64,000 nt of DNA, taken from the NCBI GenBank assembly GCA_964019135.1, contig OZ025257.1, positions 23,854,352-23,918,351 of the forward strand, written 5' to 3'. Source of the stretch: Arenicola marina (taxonomy: Eukaryota; Annelida; Polychaeta; Arenicolidae). The notes beneath the pieces were generated by a model. That model ran no database searches. It worked only from the letters and a program-made list of their open reading frames with translations, and was not told the DNA's origin. Positions within the stretch are counted from its first letter, which is position 1. The number at the start of each line of letters is the position of its first letter. Shown one piece after another: positions 47,776 to 58,405 of this stretch. The position numbers and the translations under genes were made by a program.

Positions 47776-48330
47776 AGAGGTAAGGAGACCCACCCCGGGA
47801 GGTAAGGAGACCCACCCCGGGAGGTAAGGGGACTCACCCCGGGAGGTAAGGAGACTCACCCCGGGAGGTAAGGAGACTCACCCCGGGAGGTAAGGAGACT
47901 CACCCCGGGAGGTAAGGAGACTCACCCCGGGAGGTAAGGAGACTCACCCCGGGAGGTAAGGCGACCCACCCCGGGATGTAAGGAGACTCACCCCGGGAGG
48001 TAAGGAGACTCACCCCGGGAGGTAAGGCGACCCACCCCGGGATGTAAGGAGACTCAGCCCGGGAGGTAAGGAGATTCACCCCGGGAGGTAAGGGGACTCA
48101 CCCAGGGAGGTAAGGAGACCCACCCCGGGAGGTAAGGAGACTCACCCCGGGAGGTAAGGAGACCCACCCCGGGAGGTAAGGAGACTCACCCCGGGAGGTA
48201 AGGAGACCCACCCCGGGAGGTAAGGAGACTCACCCCGGGAGGTAAGGAGACTCACCCCGGGAGGTAAGGCGACCCACCCCGGGAGGTAAGGAGACTCACC
48301 CCGGGAGGTAAGGAGACCCACCCCGGAAAG
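47776..48330. repeat. 23-bp minisatellite (GGGAGGTAAGGAGACTCACC)
   Basis: About 24 copies of a 23-bp unit (the quoted 20 bases plus ccg), with ggcgacccac and gatgtaagg variants. Confidence 0.96.
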
Positions 48331-49420
48331 AGATTGCTTGGATATAAGGCGTCGGGGCGAGATAGTCCTCAACGTTTTTGTCACTAATCCATCATAGAAA
48401 AAGTGCGATTTCCGAGTGGAGAGCATTTAATTTAATATTTGCGGGATTCAATTACCTTCGATAGTAAAAATGGGACTGGACAGACAGACAGACGGACAGC
48501 AAGCATCAAATCAGTAATCGGCCAATACGGGGTATAAAAAGCCATGCAACAAGACAAGCGAAGTCCAATTAAGGCGGTGGCTTTTCTCATACCTCGTGGT
48601 GGATTCAACCGAGCGCTGATCACCTTCCCCCCGCACCCACACCTCCTTATCTCCCCCCTCCCTCACCTTCCCCTTTCCTCCCTCCCTCACCTTCCCCTCT
48701 CCCCCGCCCTCACCCACACCTTCCTCTGCCCCCTCCCTCACCTTCCGCTCCACTCCCCCCTCCCTCACCCAGGCTTCCCCTCGACTCCCCCCACTTCCTC
48801 ACCTCCCACCCCCTCACCTTCCACTTCACCCCATCTCCCTCGTCATAGAAACCGAAAGGAAGAAAGACAGACAGGGAGAGAGAGGGGAGAAAGGGAAGGG
48901 AGAGCGGGGAGAGTGCGAGAGAGTGGGGCTAGATAGAGAGGTTGGGGGGGGGGGGCGGTTGAGACGCTCTACAATGGCGCCTCTTTGTGGAGCCGGTCTT
49001 CCTATTGTAGCTGCAGGCTCTTCCGCCGCGGGAGCCATCGCCCTGGGCTTAGAGCTCATCTCGTGAAGACTCAGTCGTGTTGATTAATTTGAAATGAACA
49101 TATTAACAAAAACTCGACCGACTGACCAAAGACCCATGGCTCTTTCCGTCGTCAAGATCAAACACGTCCTACTCTCCGTATGAGAGAATTTTCAACGTGG
49201 GACAACGATATCGGGGGACCTCTCATACAATGTGTGACGGGATTGGTAATTCATGGGAGTATTCTGTAGGACTGGCATGTCCAGACTTCTTAGGTATTGA
49301 TTAATGATATTGTCTGTATAGTGTCTTGTTTGAAGCATATGAAAGAACAAATTTAAGGAAAACAAAGATTCATGAGACACAACACCATGGGGTCTGGCAG
49401 TAGTCAGGCCGTCACACCAA
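48331..49420. other. No gene seen; C/T- and G/A-rich tracts
   Basis: Pyrimidine-rich 48625-48840 (diverged ccctccctcaccttcc units) followed by a purine-rich block to 48955; the rest is unique-looking. Confidence 0.55.
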
Positions 49421-49490
49421 GGTTAGGCTCTCAGGTGACCAGAGCACTCCAATGCGAGCGCTCTAGCCCACTGATGATATTGGTGGCGTC
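49421..49490 (-). mobile_element. SINE head fragment
   Basis: Matches ggttaggctctcaggtg and gcgagcgctctagcccactg of the SINE head; body absent. Confidence 0.75.
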
Positions 49491-49777
49491 TAGCATATTC
49501 TAGTACTTAAGCTACAGCTTGACACGTGTCGCCACTTCCCATTTATCACGGTAACCTGATTCCGACAAAAAAACTACGGCTATTCAAATTCTAGACACTG
49601 GCGAAGATGAAGTTTTCCAGGTCATTCATTATTTCGCGGAACGAGGACAATTGAAAGAAGTGACCATGACATTATTGGGTGCGTTTTACCCGTGATCCAT
49701 CGCTTGGCCCTTTACTAACTAGTGTCGCGGTGCTAAATCCCGGGGTGTTCACGCTAACCGGCTTGAATCTCTAAAGC

Positions 49778-50052
49778 CCCGTCCAGACCGTAGGTTTTTC
49801 CTATAGGTTTTTCTTGTGGGTGTGTCGACCTATGAGACAGCACTGTCCACACTGTGCGGTTATCCCACGGGTGCGAGTCCGTTTTTATCACGTGACGAAA
49901 GGGCATGCATTGATTGGCCAGAGATTTTATGACCTATAGTTTTGACCTAGCGAATAGAGCATGTTCTATTCCACCCGACAAGACGTCACAACATAATGTG
50001 TTTGCCAGAAGGTAAGATTTTCTATAGGTCCTGACCCATAGGAATTGAAGCT
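49778..50052 (-). mobile_element. MITE-like element, truncated copy
   Basis: Begins agccccgtccagaccgtagg and matches the reverse complement of 51872-52229 (gattttatgacctatag, then cctagcgaatagagcatgtt). The distal terminal repeat is lost or strongly diverged. Confidence 0.75.
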
Positions 50053-51871
50053 CAGCCTGCGTACTAAATGAGCTAAAGAGGACCCCAAGGCAACGTGAAC
50101 TAGCGCCATTAGATCTCGTTAAGAGTCGCGTGCATTTTCCTCTGATTGCCTTTAGAACTGGAGGTCACGAGAAGCACGGATGTCACTTCCGGTTGATGAC
50201 CCCTAGCTAGGACTTACAGGTACACCCACGAGCCACGCAGCACACAGGCCATACACGTGCTGCTCCGCGCCCCCCCCCCCCCCCCTCCCCGGCCTCCACC
50301 CGCTTTCCGACTACATATTACGTGCTTCAGGCTAATGTATCAATTATTAACTCGTACAATATTAGCGTGAGGGATGGAACAGAAGCGACCGCTTGAAGAC
50401 TGCAAAAACCGGAAGCATTAAACAGGGGGGGCGGGGCGGAGCAGGGGCGGATCTAGTGGGGGGTAGGGGGGTCGCAACCCCCCCCCCCTTGGGAACCTGA
50501 ACATACACTGTTAAAGTCGGCTTCTCCGAGCCTCTCCCCCCGACCCCCCCCCCCCCCCCCCAACCCCTCCCGGTCGGAAGTTTTCAGAGAGCAACCCCAC
50601 CCCCTTGGCAAATTCCTAGATCCGCCCCAGGCGGAGGGAGAAAGCACCCAGGCAACGAGAGTGACCCCTTCCCTGAGTCAATTACTGGCGGAGGAAGGAG
50701 GGAAGGGGAGGGGAGAGGGGTTACGTTTTGACGGCGCTAGGACCAGAGATCGTATAAATAATCTCTGCTACGACAGAGTATCCTCACTTAGAAATATTAT
50801 CGGGTACGCCGTGAAATGAAAAACGATACTAAACGAGCGTTATTATCCCAGGGTCAAGCCCAATAGATGTAGTTAAACGCCAGAGGTGACGTCACAGTAA
50901 AGGGACAAGCCCCCCACCCTACCCCCGGTCCCGCTGATAGATAACAAGGCATATCGATTGAACTCAAGGACCCCATCTCCTATATCAGGCTACAGTACGT
51001 CGCCTACATCCTAACTACGCGACCGAAACGTTAGTTGTCTGGGAATAAAACAAACCACGTGGATTTTACAGGTGATATATATCTAGCACTAGCATTGATC
51101 CCCCACCCCCCCCGGGGTTCGCGTAGTGCGAAAATCATGTTTTTTAAAAGACCCACATTTCAAGAGCGTAAAACATTGCAGTTCAACCATTATGGTTCAA
51201 CGAAAGACCGTCCATAAACGCGATATCGTTACGGGACATATGATGTGGAACTGTGGAGAACTCTAATTGGCGGCGATTACTCGGAAGTTGTAATAGGACT
51301 ATCGTAAAAGTCACATAAGTTTATACACACATAGATATTTAATATAGTATATATATAGTGCCAATAATAGTAAGTTTGGTTGCATTGACGACCGGAGCGG
51401 TCTGGTTGCCATAGACAACGGAAGTGTTTAATACGTCATAACTACGCGCGCCAGCAGTTTATATCCAATAAATCGTGCAAATCGTGTTGTAACCGGATAC
51501 AGCAATCCATTACAGTGGCCAACTGGTGCGGCTCTATGGCGGTCGCGGGCTGTCTCGGAGGGGGGGGGGGGGCCCAGGGGAGGGCGAGGGGGGGGGGGAG
51601 CCAGGGCATCGGGTGGCGCATTAATATTTATGGTTATATTGACCTGACATGTGGACAACATTGGAGCAAATGAGAGTAGGGGGTGCCCTATGGCCGAGAC
51701 AACACTTTGGCACTATCAGTATCAAACTCGTCGCCATTGCAAAATTCCAAAAATGGGAGTGTCACAATTTTGAGAAAAAAAAACAAGACTGCAGACATAT
51801 TATTTGTTGTGGCGATGTGATCATCAAATAGCAAGTCTGGTAAACATTTCATTTCAGAACTTGCCACGAAA
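50053..51871. other. No gene seen; homopolymer C/G tracts
   Basis: C or G runs at 50270-50285, 50480-50488, 50545-50561 and 51560-51572. Unique-looking otherwise. Confidence 0.5.
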
Positions 51872-52229
51872 AACCCTGTCTAGACCACACGATTTTACCT
51901 ATAGGTCACGCCTATGGGTCATGAAGCCTTGCCGTCAGGACAGGCGCTGGGACAAAGCCATAGGTTCTTTTATGACCCATAGGTCTTGCCGGGTTGGAAT
52001 AAAACATGCTCTATTCGCTAGGTGAAACCTGCAGGTCATAAAACCTCTGACCAATCAGTGCATGTCTGTCTGTCACGTGATCGAAGCGGACTCATGTGAT
52101 TGGGTAATAAGGATATGACCTACGGGATAATACCACCGCGTGGAGAGTGATATCTGACAGGTCAGAAAACCAACAGCAAAAACCTATGGTAAAGACCTAT
52201 GGGAGAGACCTATTGTCTGGACAGGGCTT
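51872..52229 (+). mobile_element. MITE-like element with terminal inverted repeats
   Basis: About 358 bp, ending in gtctggacagggctt and starting with the imperfect inverse aaccctgtctagacc (outer TIR aarCCCTGTCyAGAC). Internal direct motifs tatgacccataggt repeat several times. No coding capacity. Inverted relative to the copy at 49778. Confidence 0.8.
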
Positions 52230-52829
52230 AAGTGATGCAATGTTGCAGAGGCTACTACTTCCCTAAAAGACGAGGGGAGAGGAATCTGTTGTATGCCACA
52301 GAGGACGAGCCCTAAATGCACACCCCACTAACCCATGGCCGTGACAATAGACCACTTCGCTAATCATAGTTCCAATTTTGCCACCGTGAGGCGCCACTGC
52401 ATGTGCAATGCATTCTGGGTATTATTTTGGTCTTTGCGAGATATCAAGATGGCGTCATCGTCTGACAACGTATTTTGTAGACATTTAAACATGAAATAGT
52501 GTCATCTATGTAACGGAAAAGTCACGTAAATCTGAATATAAGTTAGATATGCTCACTAATTTTATACATGCCTTGCCAATAACGTGGAAATATGGTATTT
52601 ATCTCCATTGAAAATTCAAGATAACACCAAAATATTTCCCATAACTCTTTGCGCCAGTCTCGATTTTTCCAAGATGGCGTATAATAGCGAAGCCGTGACA
52701 ATGGGACAACGACAATTGCCCGTGGTCAAGGGACAGCGTACACTAGCCCCTGCAGGCCAATAGGCTGGGGGGTCAGACCTGACCAGTGTCTGGGGCCGTG
52801 TCATCCTTTGGTAGCATTGTCGAAGGGAT
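52230..52829. other. Unique sequence with promoter-like motifs
   Basis: See the separate motif entry at 52409-52456; a second AAGATGGCGT lies at 52671. No gene is recognised after either. Confidence 0.5.
52409..52456 (+). promoter_or_regulatory. ZNF143-like and YY1-like motif pair
   Basis: TGCATTCTGGG (52409-52419; reverse complement CCCAGAATGCA, the core of the ZNF143/THAP11 site) is followed at 52446 by AAGATGGCGTC, a match to the YY1 consensus. In animals the two motifs often mark core promoters. The ATG inside the YY1 motif opens only a 16-codon frame. Confidence 0.35.
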
Positions 52830-53049
52830 TCAGCGGCCCCATTCAACCCTATTGCACATAAGTGGCATGACAACGGTTCCTAATCAGTCAGTGTATGTGC
52901 GTGGCGGGGATGTTGGTTAGTTATTCAGGACGCTTTAACCACTTCAGCGGCCCCATTCAACCCTATTGCACATAAGTGGCCTCACAACGGTTCCTAATCA
53001 GTCAGTGTATGTGCGTGGCGGGGATGTTGGTTAGTTATTCAGGACGCTA
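52830..53049. repeat. Direct duplication of about 105 bp with SINE ends
   Basis: 52830-52933 and 52946-53049 are nearly identical (cagcggccccattcaaccct, then gtgcgtggcggggatgttgg, then ttagttattcaggacgct). Each copy ends in the 3' terminal part of the SINE, just before the complete SINE at 53092. Confidence 0.88.
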
Positions 53050-53091
53050 CCACTTTTTTAGTCATATCGCTGCAATGAAAGAAGGTTAATT

Positions 53092-53347
53092 GGCTGGTTG
53101 GTTATTCAGGACGCTTTAACCATTTTTGATTATATCGCGTCAATGGGAGAAGGAAGGGAGAGTGGAGCCATGTCTCCGGGGGTAACCCCCTACTCTTTGC
53201 GAAGAAGGACATGGGATCTTTTACCTGCGACCACACAGACATGGCCACAGCGGGGCTCGAACCACCGATCCACGTGCCGTTAGGCTCTCAGGTGGCCAGA
53301 GCACTCAAGGCGAGCGCTCTAACGCACTGAGCTATGGAGGCGGCCCC
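53092..53347 (-). mobile_element. Full-length tRNA-derived SINE
   Basis: Complete head, B box (ggttcgagccccgctg on the minus strand), body and tail side (ggttggttattcagga). Confidence 0.9.
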
Positions 53348-54289
53348 CGTGGTGGGAAAGAACAGGATGAACAGAACTTTCATTTCAGTGCCAGATTCCG
53401 TTAATACCAAGCGGCGCAGGGAACCTGATGAGGGGATTACAACTACAGAATGCTGCCCATCTGGCAATGAATGACTGAATCGGCCGGGCAGCTGAGGGCA
53501 ATATTATACGGAATTTGGCAAGCAAATGAAAAAAAACGAAAATGGTTCACATACGTGATGTACGACAGCGAATAGGTTTCGTTATATCTACATAATAATT
53601 ATAATGAACGACGCAATAGAACTGCCGAAAAGAAGAAATTCGCGTTTGTCGAAAATGAGCACAAATTCCAACATATTTCTCTAATGTAACCAGCATAAGT
53701 TTCAAAACTACTTTTTTTCTCAATAACTGAAACCCCCAAGGCTAAAGCATCTTTCGCCCTTCAAATACATATATCTCAATATGCCTCACCATACGTTGAC
53801 AACGTATGTATATTTATACAATGTACTTAACAGCAAATCATATATTTACTAATATATATATGAAGTACTACATATATTAAATATTATATATATTAACTAC
53901 TACATATATTAGATACAATATATATTAACTACTACATATATTAGATACTATATATATTACATATTATATATATTAAATAATATATATATTACATACAATA
54001 TATTTTACATAGCATATACTATAAATATCCCTATATATTAAATACACTTTAAAAACATAAATCTTAGGCATCCTGAGTTTCCAATGGGTGGGTCGTTCAA
54101 AGTATGACAGTGTTGTTTGTTGCTCAGTACCTGAAGCCGCCATGGCTGCAGCATCGTCCGGTGATCAAATGCTTCCTTCGTGGTAATGGCCACGCTCAGA
54201 TGTCGCACAACGTCCGGCAGCCAGACGCCAAAAGCCACTAACGAGAACGCTAAGCGTGACCGGCAGGTCGTGTGTCAAGGTCACGACGC
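53348..54289. other. No gene seen; ATATATTA-rich region
   Basis: 53820-54035 consists of irregular tatatattaa and ctacatatatta units. The rest is unique-looking. Confidence 0.55.
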
Positions 54290-54430
54290 CATTTTCATCT
54301 TTCTTTACCTTCCCTCCCCTCCCCAGCGCCCCCCCCACCGCCTCCTGCGACACCCTCCGCCAAAGCCATCCCGATCCACCCCGCCCCTCCTCCTCAGTGA
54401 CCCATCTCTCCCCCGAGCCATCCCGCCAAA

Positions 54431-54484
54431 ATGGCGGATGTCTTGGAAGTGAGCTCAATGAACTGGGCTAATGAACCCCCGGAA
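54431..54484 (+). other. Candidate first coding exon of an unknown gene
   Basis: An ATG in strong context (gccaaaATGG) opens a frame reading MADVLEVSSMNWANEPPE, ending exactly at a good donor GTAGGT at 54485. Unspliced, it would stop after 38 codons at 54545. It is preceded by a CT-rich tract (54296-54330) that could be an oligopyrimidine leader. I do not recognise the protein and found no second exon, so this is only a candidate. Confidence 0.25.
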
Positions 54485-54668
54485 GTAGGTCCAACAACAA
54501 CAAAGACCGGGGTCCCTTCCTTCCCGCGCGGGGTCCGCATGCAATAGCGCACGGTCGGGGGGCGGGGGGAAGACACGCGTTGTCATAACTGGCTGGAACA
54601 CGCCGCCGATCCCGGCGGGTTTAGCATCGGAACACGGGAAGGAAGAACTGCACACAAACAATACATCT

Positions 54669-54693
54669 CCGTGGGGGGTCGAACCCCCCACGG
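54669..54693. other. Perfect hairpin, T-arm-like
   Basis: Arms CCGTGGGGGG and CCCCCCACGG (10 bp) around tcgaa. Read on the minus strand it gives GGGGGTTCGACCCCC, like a tRNA T-arm/B box. No complete tRNA surrounds it. Confidence 0.6.
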
Positions 54694-54755
54694 GCAAATA
54701 ACGATAATGGATAGTGCCTGCCATTGGTCTCAAGACTATTTAAGATTAAGTAACT

Positions 54756-55199
54756 ATGTTAATGTATGTGTTCGATGTAAAAATAGCGGAATTTCATTTT
54801 AAGGTACTTCACGATATACATGCATGTCAGTCAAATCTGAACAAATGGAAACTACACAACAATAATATATGTCATTTCTGTAAATATGTGTGATGTCAAA
54901 CATCTTTTGTTTTAATGTAAGCATGCCAAAGATATCTGGTCAAAGGTTGAACTAGTCATTAAGCGAGCCATAACTTCAGAAGATGGGATCTTAACAGAAT
55001 TACCGACTGATGAAGCTTTTATTATCAACCTGATGTCTTACCTGATCTATAAGGAATTTCTATAGTTAAGAGATGTAGATGCATCATCGACTAGAAGAAC
55101 ATTTTATGTCAGAACTACGTTCCAGACTGTTTACATGTTAATGAAAAAAGCTCGAATATGCGATCTCATTGATGCCTTACTTCCAGATAAGGTACTTTA
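54756..55199 (+). pseudogene. Non-LTR retrotransposon ORF2 C-terminus, degenerate
   Basis: The reading frame FHFKVLHDIHACQSNLNKWK, then LHNNNICHFCKYV, is followed after a one-base frameshift and an in-frame stop by CKHAKDIWSKVELVIK, then after a further stop by LRDVDASSTRRTFYVR and LIDALLPDKVL. The layout (KxLHDI, NKW, CxFC, then an HAKDIW-type block) matches the zinc-binding C-terminal region that follows the reverse transcriptase in many LINEs. Frameshift and stops show it is dead. 3' flank up to about 55430 has two AATAAA motifs and may be its 3' untranslated region. Confidence 0.65.
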
Positions 55200-56154
55200 G
55201 TAGGTCTAATTTCATTTGCCTAAACTGTTTGCAACTTGCCCGCTTTCTTAAATAAAGCATTTTACTATTTTTTTAAATTGTTATCTCTTCACATCTCTAC
55301 CACTGTCTTTCTTCTGCACTAAAATTTGCATATATTTAACTATTTATTTGTATATGTACGAGGTGGTCATACCCATGTGTATTTCGATATTTATAACTTC
55401 GATAAATAAATGTTTCTACAACAACAAACGGTAACTAGATGACCGCTGTGGTCGACCTTCCCATTTGCCCTGAGCCTTGACCTTCAGCGAACAAAGGTGA
55501 AAGGCAACATATATAATTGGAGTATCATGGTGGCGAAATACATGCATCGATAGATGTCTCGTAGATCCCCCCGGGGGCGGGGAGGAGAGAGACAGTGTGA
55601 TGGGGGGGGGGGTGAGGTAAGCATCTAACAGCGAGCTGCTGTGGACGTCTACCCTCAAAGATCAACGATACGATACTTTAATGGAGGCAATGAACCCAAT
55701 CTCCGGGCTAAGTAATGAATCTACAAAGAACTAAGGCACATGACAAAAAAAACAGGCGCGAGGTAGCCTCCTATATATCCAGAAGCAAGAAAGTAGGCTA
55801 ATATGTCTGTAACAGCACCCAGGTCCAGGAAATGGCCCTTTGTCGTGTCAGAGGTTTAGCTGGCCATCAAGGCACTAGACGTTCAGATATATGTGATCTA
55901 CAGCAATTACTGAAGCTATTCTTGAAACTCCCCGGGGCGAATTACCCCCATGTCCAGTCACATATCAGTATCACTAGAGCATCAGCGGCAGTTTTCTCTC
56001 GGAAACACCGCCTAACTCACTGCGATGGGTAACTGTGATAAGACAACGTCCATGTAAAGAAGAGTCACGTTTTTTTTTACAGTCAAACTGGAACGAAGGT
56101 AATTCAGTCTCTCGATGTTTCAAGCTGAATCCCATGATTTGACTTTTCCAGACT
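55200..56154. other. No gene seen
   Basis: AT-rich 55200-55430 (possible LINE 3' part), then unique-looking sequence with a G run at 55602-55612. Confidence 0.5.
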
Positions 56155-56640
56155 GCAGAAATGAATTCGGCGCAGTCAAATGAATTCGGCGCCCTCAAAT
56201 CGCTGCAGAAATTAATTCGGCGTCAAGTCGCTAAAGAAATGAATTCGGCGCCCTCAAATCGCTGCAGAAATGAATTCGGCGCCCTCAAATCGCTGCAGAA
56301 ATGAATTCGGCGCCCTCAAATCGCTGCAGAAATGAATTCGGCGCCCTCAAATCGCTGCAGAAATGAATTCGGCGCCCTCAAATCGCTGCAGCAATGAATT
56401 CAGCGTCCTCAAATCGGTGCAGAAATGCATTCGGCGTCCTCGTGTCGCTACCGAAATGAAATTGGCGCCCTCAAATCGTTACAGAGATGAAATCGGCGTC
56501 CTCAAATCGTTACAGAAATGAATTCAGCGTCCTCAAATCGTTACAGAAATGAATTCAGCGTCCTCAAATCGGTGCAGAAATGCATTCGGCGTCCTCGTGT
56601 CGCTGCAGAAATTAGTTCGGCGTCCTCAAATCGAGGATTT
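56155..56640. repeat. 31-bp minisatellite
   Basis: About 15 copies of aaatgaattcggcgccctca followed by aatcgctgcag. The central copies are nearly identical, and the later ones carry cgtcctc, gttacag and cggtgcag variants. Most units contain EcoRI and KasI-type sites in the same positions. Confidence 0.95.
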
Positions 56641-57404
56641 AACAGTGTGAAATACGATTGATCACAATGTAACTTGTTACAACAGTAACTAATATCCGCG
56701 TCTTTGGGCGCCATTTTTATCCTTCGGCCTTTTAAACGTGAAGCATTAAGCTCATATAGTGCTGGGAAGACCGCAGAAATAGATAAGGTATGGCAGTTTT
56801 GTCTGTTATCCACTGTCAGATGGGCAGGAGTTACAACTGCCTTTCAGAGAGGGAGAAAAAAAACAAAAAAAACAGTACGTATCATAGCGTCAACATGGAC
56901 TGAGACGGAACAAGCAGTGTCTCTCAGAGTGAAGGAGCACGTTATGATTCATAGCTTCGACAGCGCCAAATAACTCTCCGACAGGCGCCCTAAATCTCCG
57001 CAATGTACAGACCGCCATTCCTCTCAAAGCAGGACTTGGGATGTTATTAAACAGGACATAAAACACTATGGTCATCAAATAATACAACCAGATACAGTGC
57101 GGTACAGTGCTTTCCAATCACTGTCGAATTTCAGATGCCTTCACTGTGGCGCATTATAACCACCCCATCCTCACCCTCTCCCCCCCCCCCCTCCCCCCTT
57201 TCCCTCTATCGAATGGGAAGGATAGGAGGATGGATTGATAAATAGATGGATGGATAAATAGATGGATGGATGGATGTATGGATAGGTAGGTGGGTGTCTC
57301 ATTGGATGTCTGAATGGATGGATGGATGGATGCATGGTTGGAAGGTCATTTCGGACACCAATGTGCACGCATGGGATAATACCTCAGTGACATTAAGCTC
57401 GACC
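56641..57404. other. No gene seen; GGAT-rich tract at 57220-57340
   Basis: Unique-looking sequence, a C-rich run at 57180-57197 and a degenerate ggatggatgg tract like the one at 1640-1745. Confidence 0.55.
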
Positions 57405-58291
57405 AGGGCGGCTCCCAGGCCACTGATGGGCCGCCCTGTACATTGGGTAATGAGAGGCCGCCTACCTGGGGTCTCAGGTCACTGATGGGCCGCCCTGTAC
57501 ATTGGGTAATGAGAGGCCACCTACCTGGGGTCTCAGGTCACTGATGGGCCGCCCTGTACATAGGGTAATGAGAGGCCACCTACCTGGGGTCTCAGGTCAA
57601 TGATGGGCCGCCCTGTACATAGAGTAATGAGAGGCCACCTACCTGGGGTCTCAGGTCACTGATGGGCCGCCCTGTACATTGGGTAATGAGAGGCCGCCTA
57701 CCTGGGGTCTCAGGTCACTGATGGGCCGCCCTGTACATTGGGTAATGAGAGGCCACCTACCTGGGGGCTCAGGTCACTGATGGGCCGCCCTGTACATTGG
57801 GTAATGAGAGGCCACCTACCTGGGGTCTCAGGTCACTGATGGGCCGCCCTGTACATTGGGTAATGAGAGGCCACCTACCTGGGGTCTCAGGTCACTGATG
57901 GGCCGCCCTGTACATTGGGTAATGAGAGGCCACCTACCTGGGGTCTCAGGTCACTGATGGGCCGCCCTGTACATTGGGTAATGAGAGGCCACCTACCTGG
58001 GGTCTCAGGTCACTGATGGGCCGCCCTGTACATAGAGTAATGAGAGGCCACCTACCTGGGGGCTCAGGTCAATGATGGGCCGCCCTGTACATTGGGTAAT
58101 GAGAGGCCACCTACCTGGGGTCTCAGGTCACTGATGGGCCGCCCTGTACATTGGGTAATGAGAGGCCACCTACCTGGGGTCTCAGGTCACTAATGGGCCG
58201 CCCTGTACATTGGGTAATGAGAGGCCACCTACCTGGGGTCTCAGGTCACTGATGGGCCGCCCTGTACATGAGTGGTAATGAGAGGCCACCT
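57405..58291 (-). repeat. 59-bp minisatellite containing the DDX1 5' splice site
   Basis: Fourteen 59-bp copies plus a partial one, ending at the DDX1 exon C donor. On the minus strand each unit reads GAGACCCCAG, then GTAGGTGGCCTCTCATTACC, then a spacer with tgtacagggcggcccatca. The first 10 bases are the last 10 bases of exon C and the next six are its donor. The copy next to the exon has two extra bases, so the step there is 61 bp. GTAGGT is intact in all 14 copies. In two copies (about 57765 and 58060) the C run in front reads gagcccccag. Confidence 0.97.
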
Positions 58292-58293
58292 AC

Positions 58294-58405
58294 CTGGGGT
58301 CTCTATACCGGGGTTGAGGCGGTCCTTGGCGTGGACCCCGTCAGTGGCCACGTGGTTCTTCAGTTCCTTCCACAGCTGTTGCTCCCGCGGATCCACCTTC
58401 AACAC
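58294..58405 (-). CDS. DDX1: DDX1 exon C (inter-RecA linker)
   Basis: 112-nt exon, acceptor cgctgcag before 58405, donor GTAGGT at 58293. It encodes 37 residues, VLKVDPREQQLWKELKNHVA, then TDGVHAKDRLNPGIETP, and ends with the first base of a Glu codon completed in exon D. Vertebrate DDX1 reads NPKTDRLWERL and RTDDVHAKDNTRPG here, so position, spacing and the VHAKD block agree. The linker lies between the two RecA-like domains. Its last ten bases are copied in the adjoining 59-bp minisatellite. Confidence 0.95.

Larger units (their letters stand above)
1582..58293 (-). other. Giant DDX1 intron, 56.7 kb, phase 1
   Basis: The intron runs from the GTAGGT donor at 58293 to the cag acceptor at 1582 on the minus strand. 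Flanking exons join in phase and restore a conserved Pro-Glu-Met stretch. It holds an opposite-strand GPCR gene, more than twenty tandem-repeat arrays, about ten SINE copies or fragments, MITE-like elements, LINE remains and one N gap (16674-16873). Length is therefore approximate. A mis-scaffold at the N gap cannot be excluded, but both outer exons are well formed and in order. Confidence 0.85.

Noticed and set aside
54640..54720. Possible tRNA gene on the minus strand
   Set aside because: Only the T-arm hairpin is convincing; no A box, anticodon arm or acceptor stem could be drawn.
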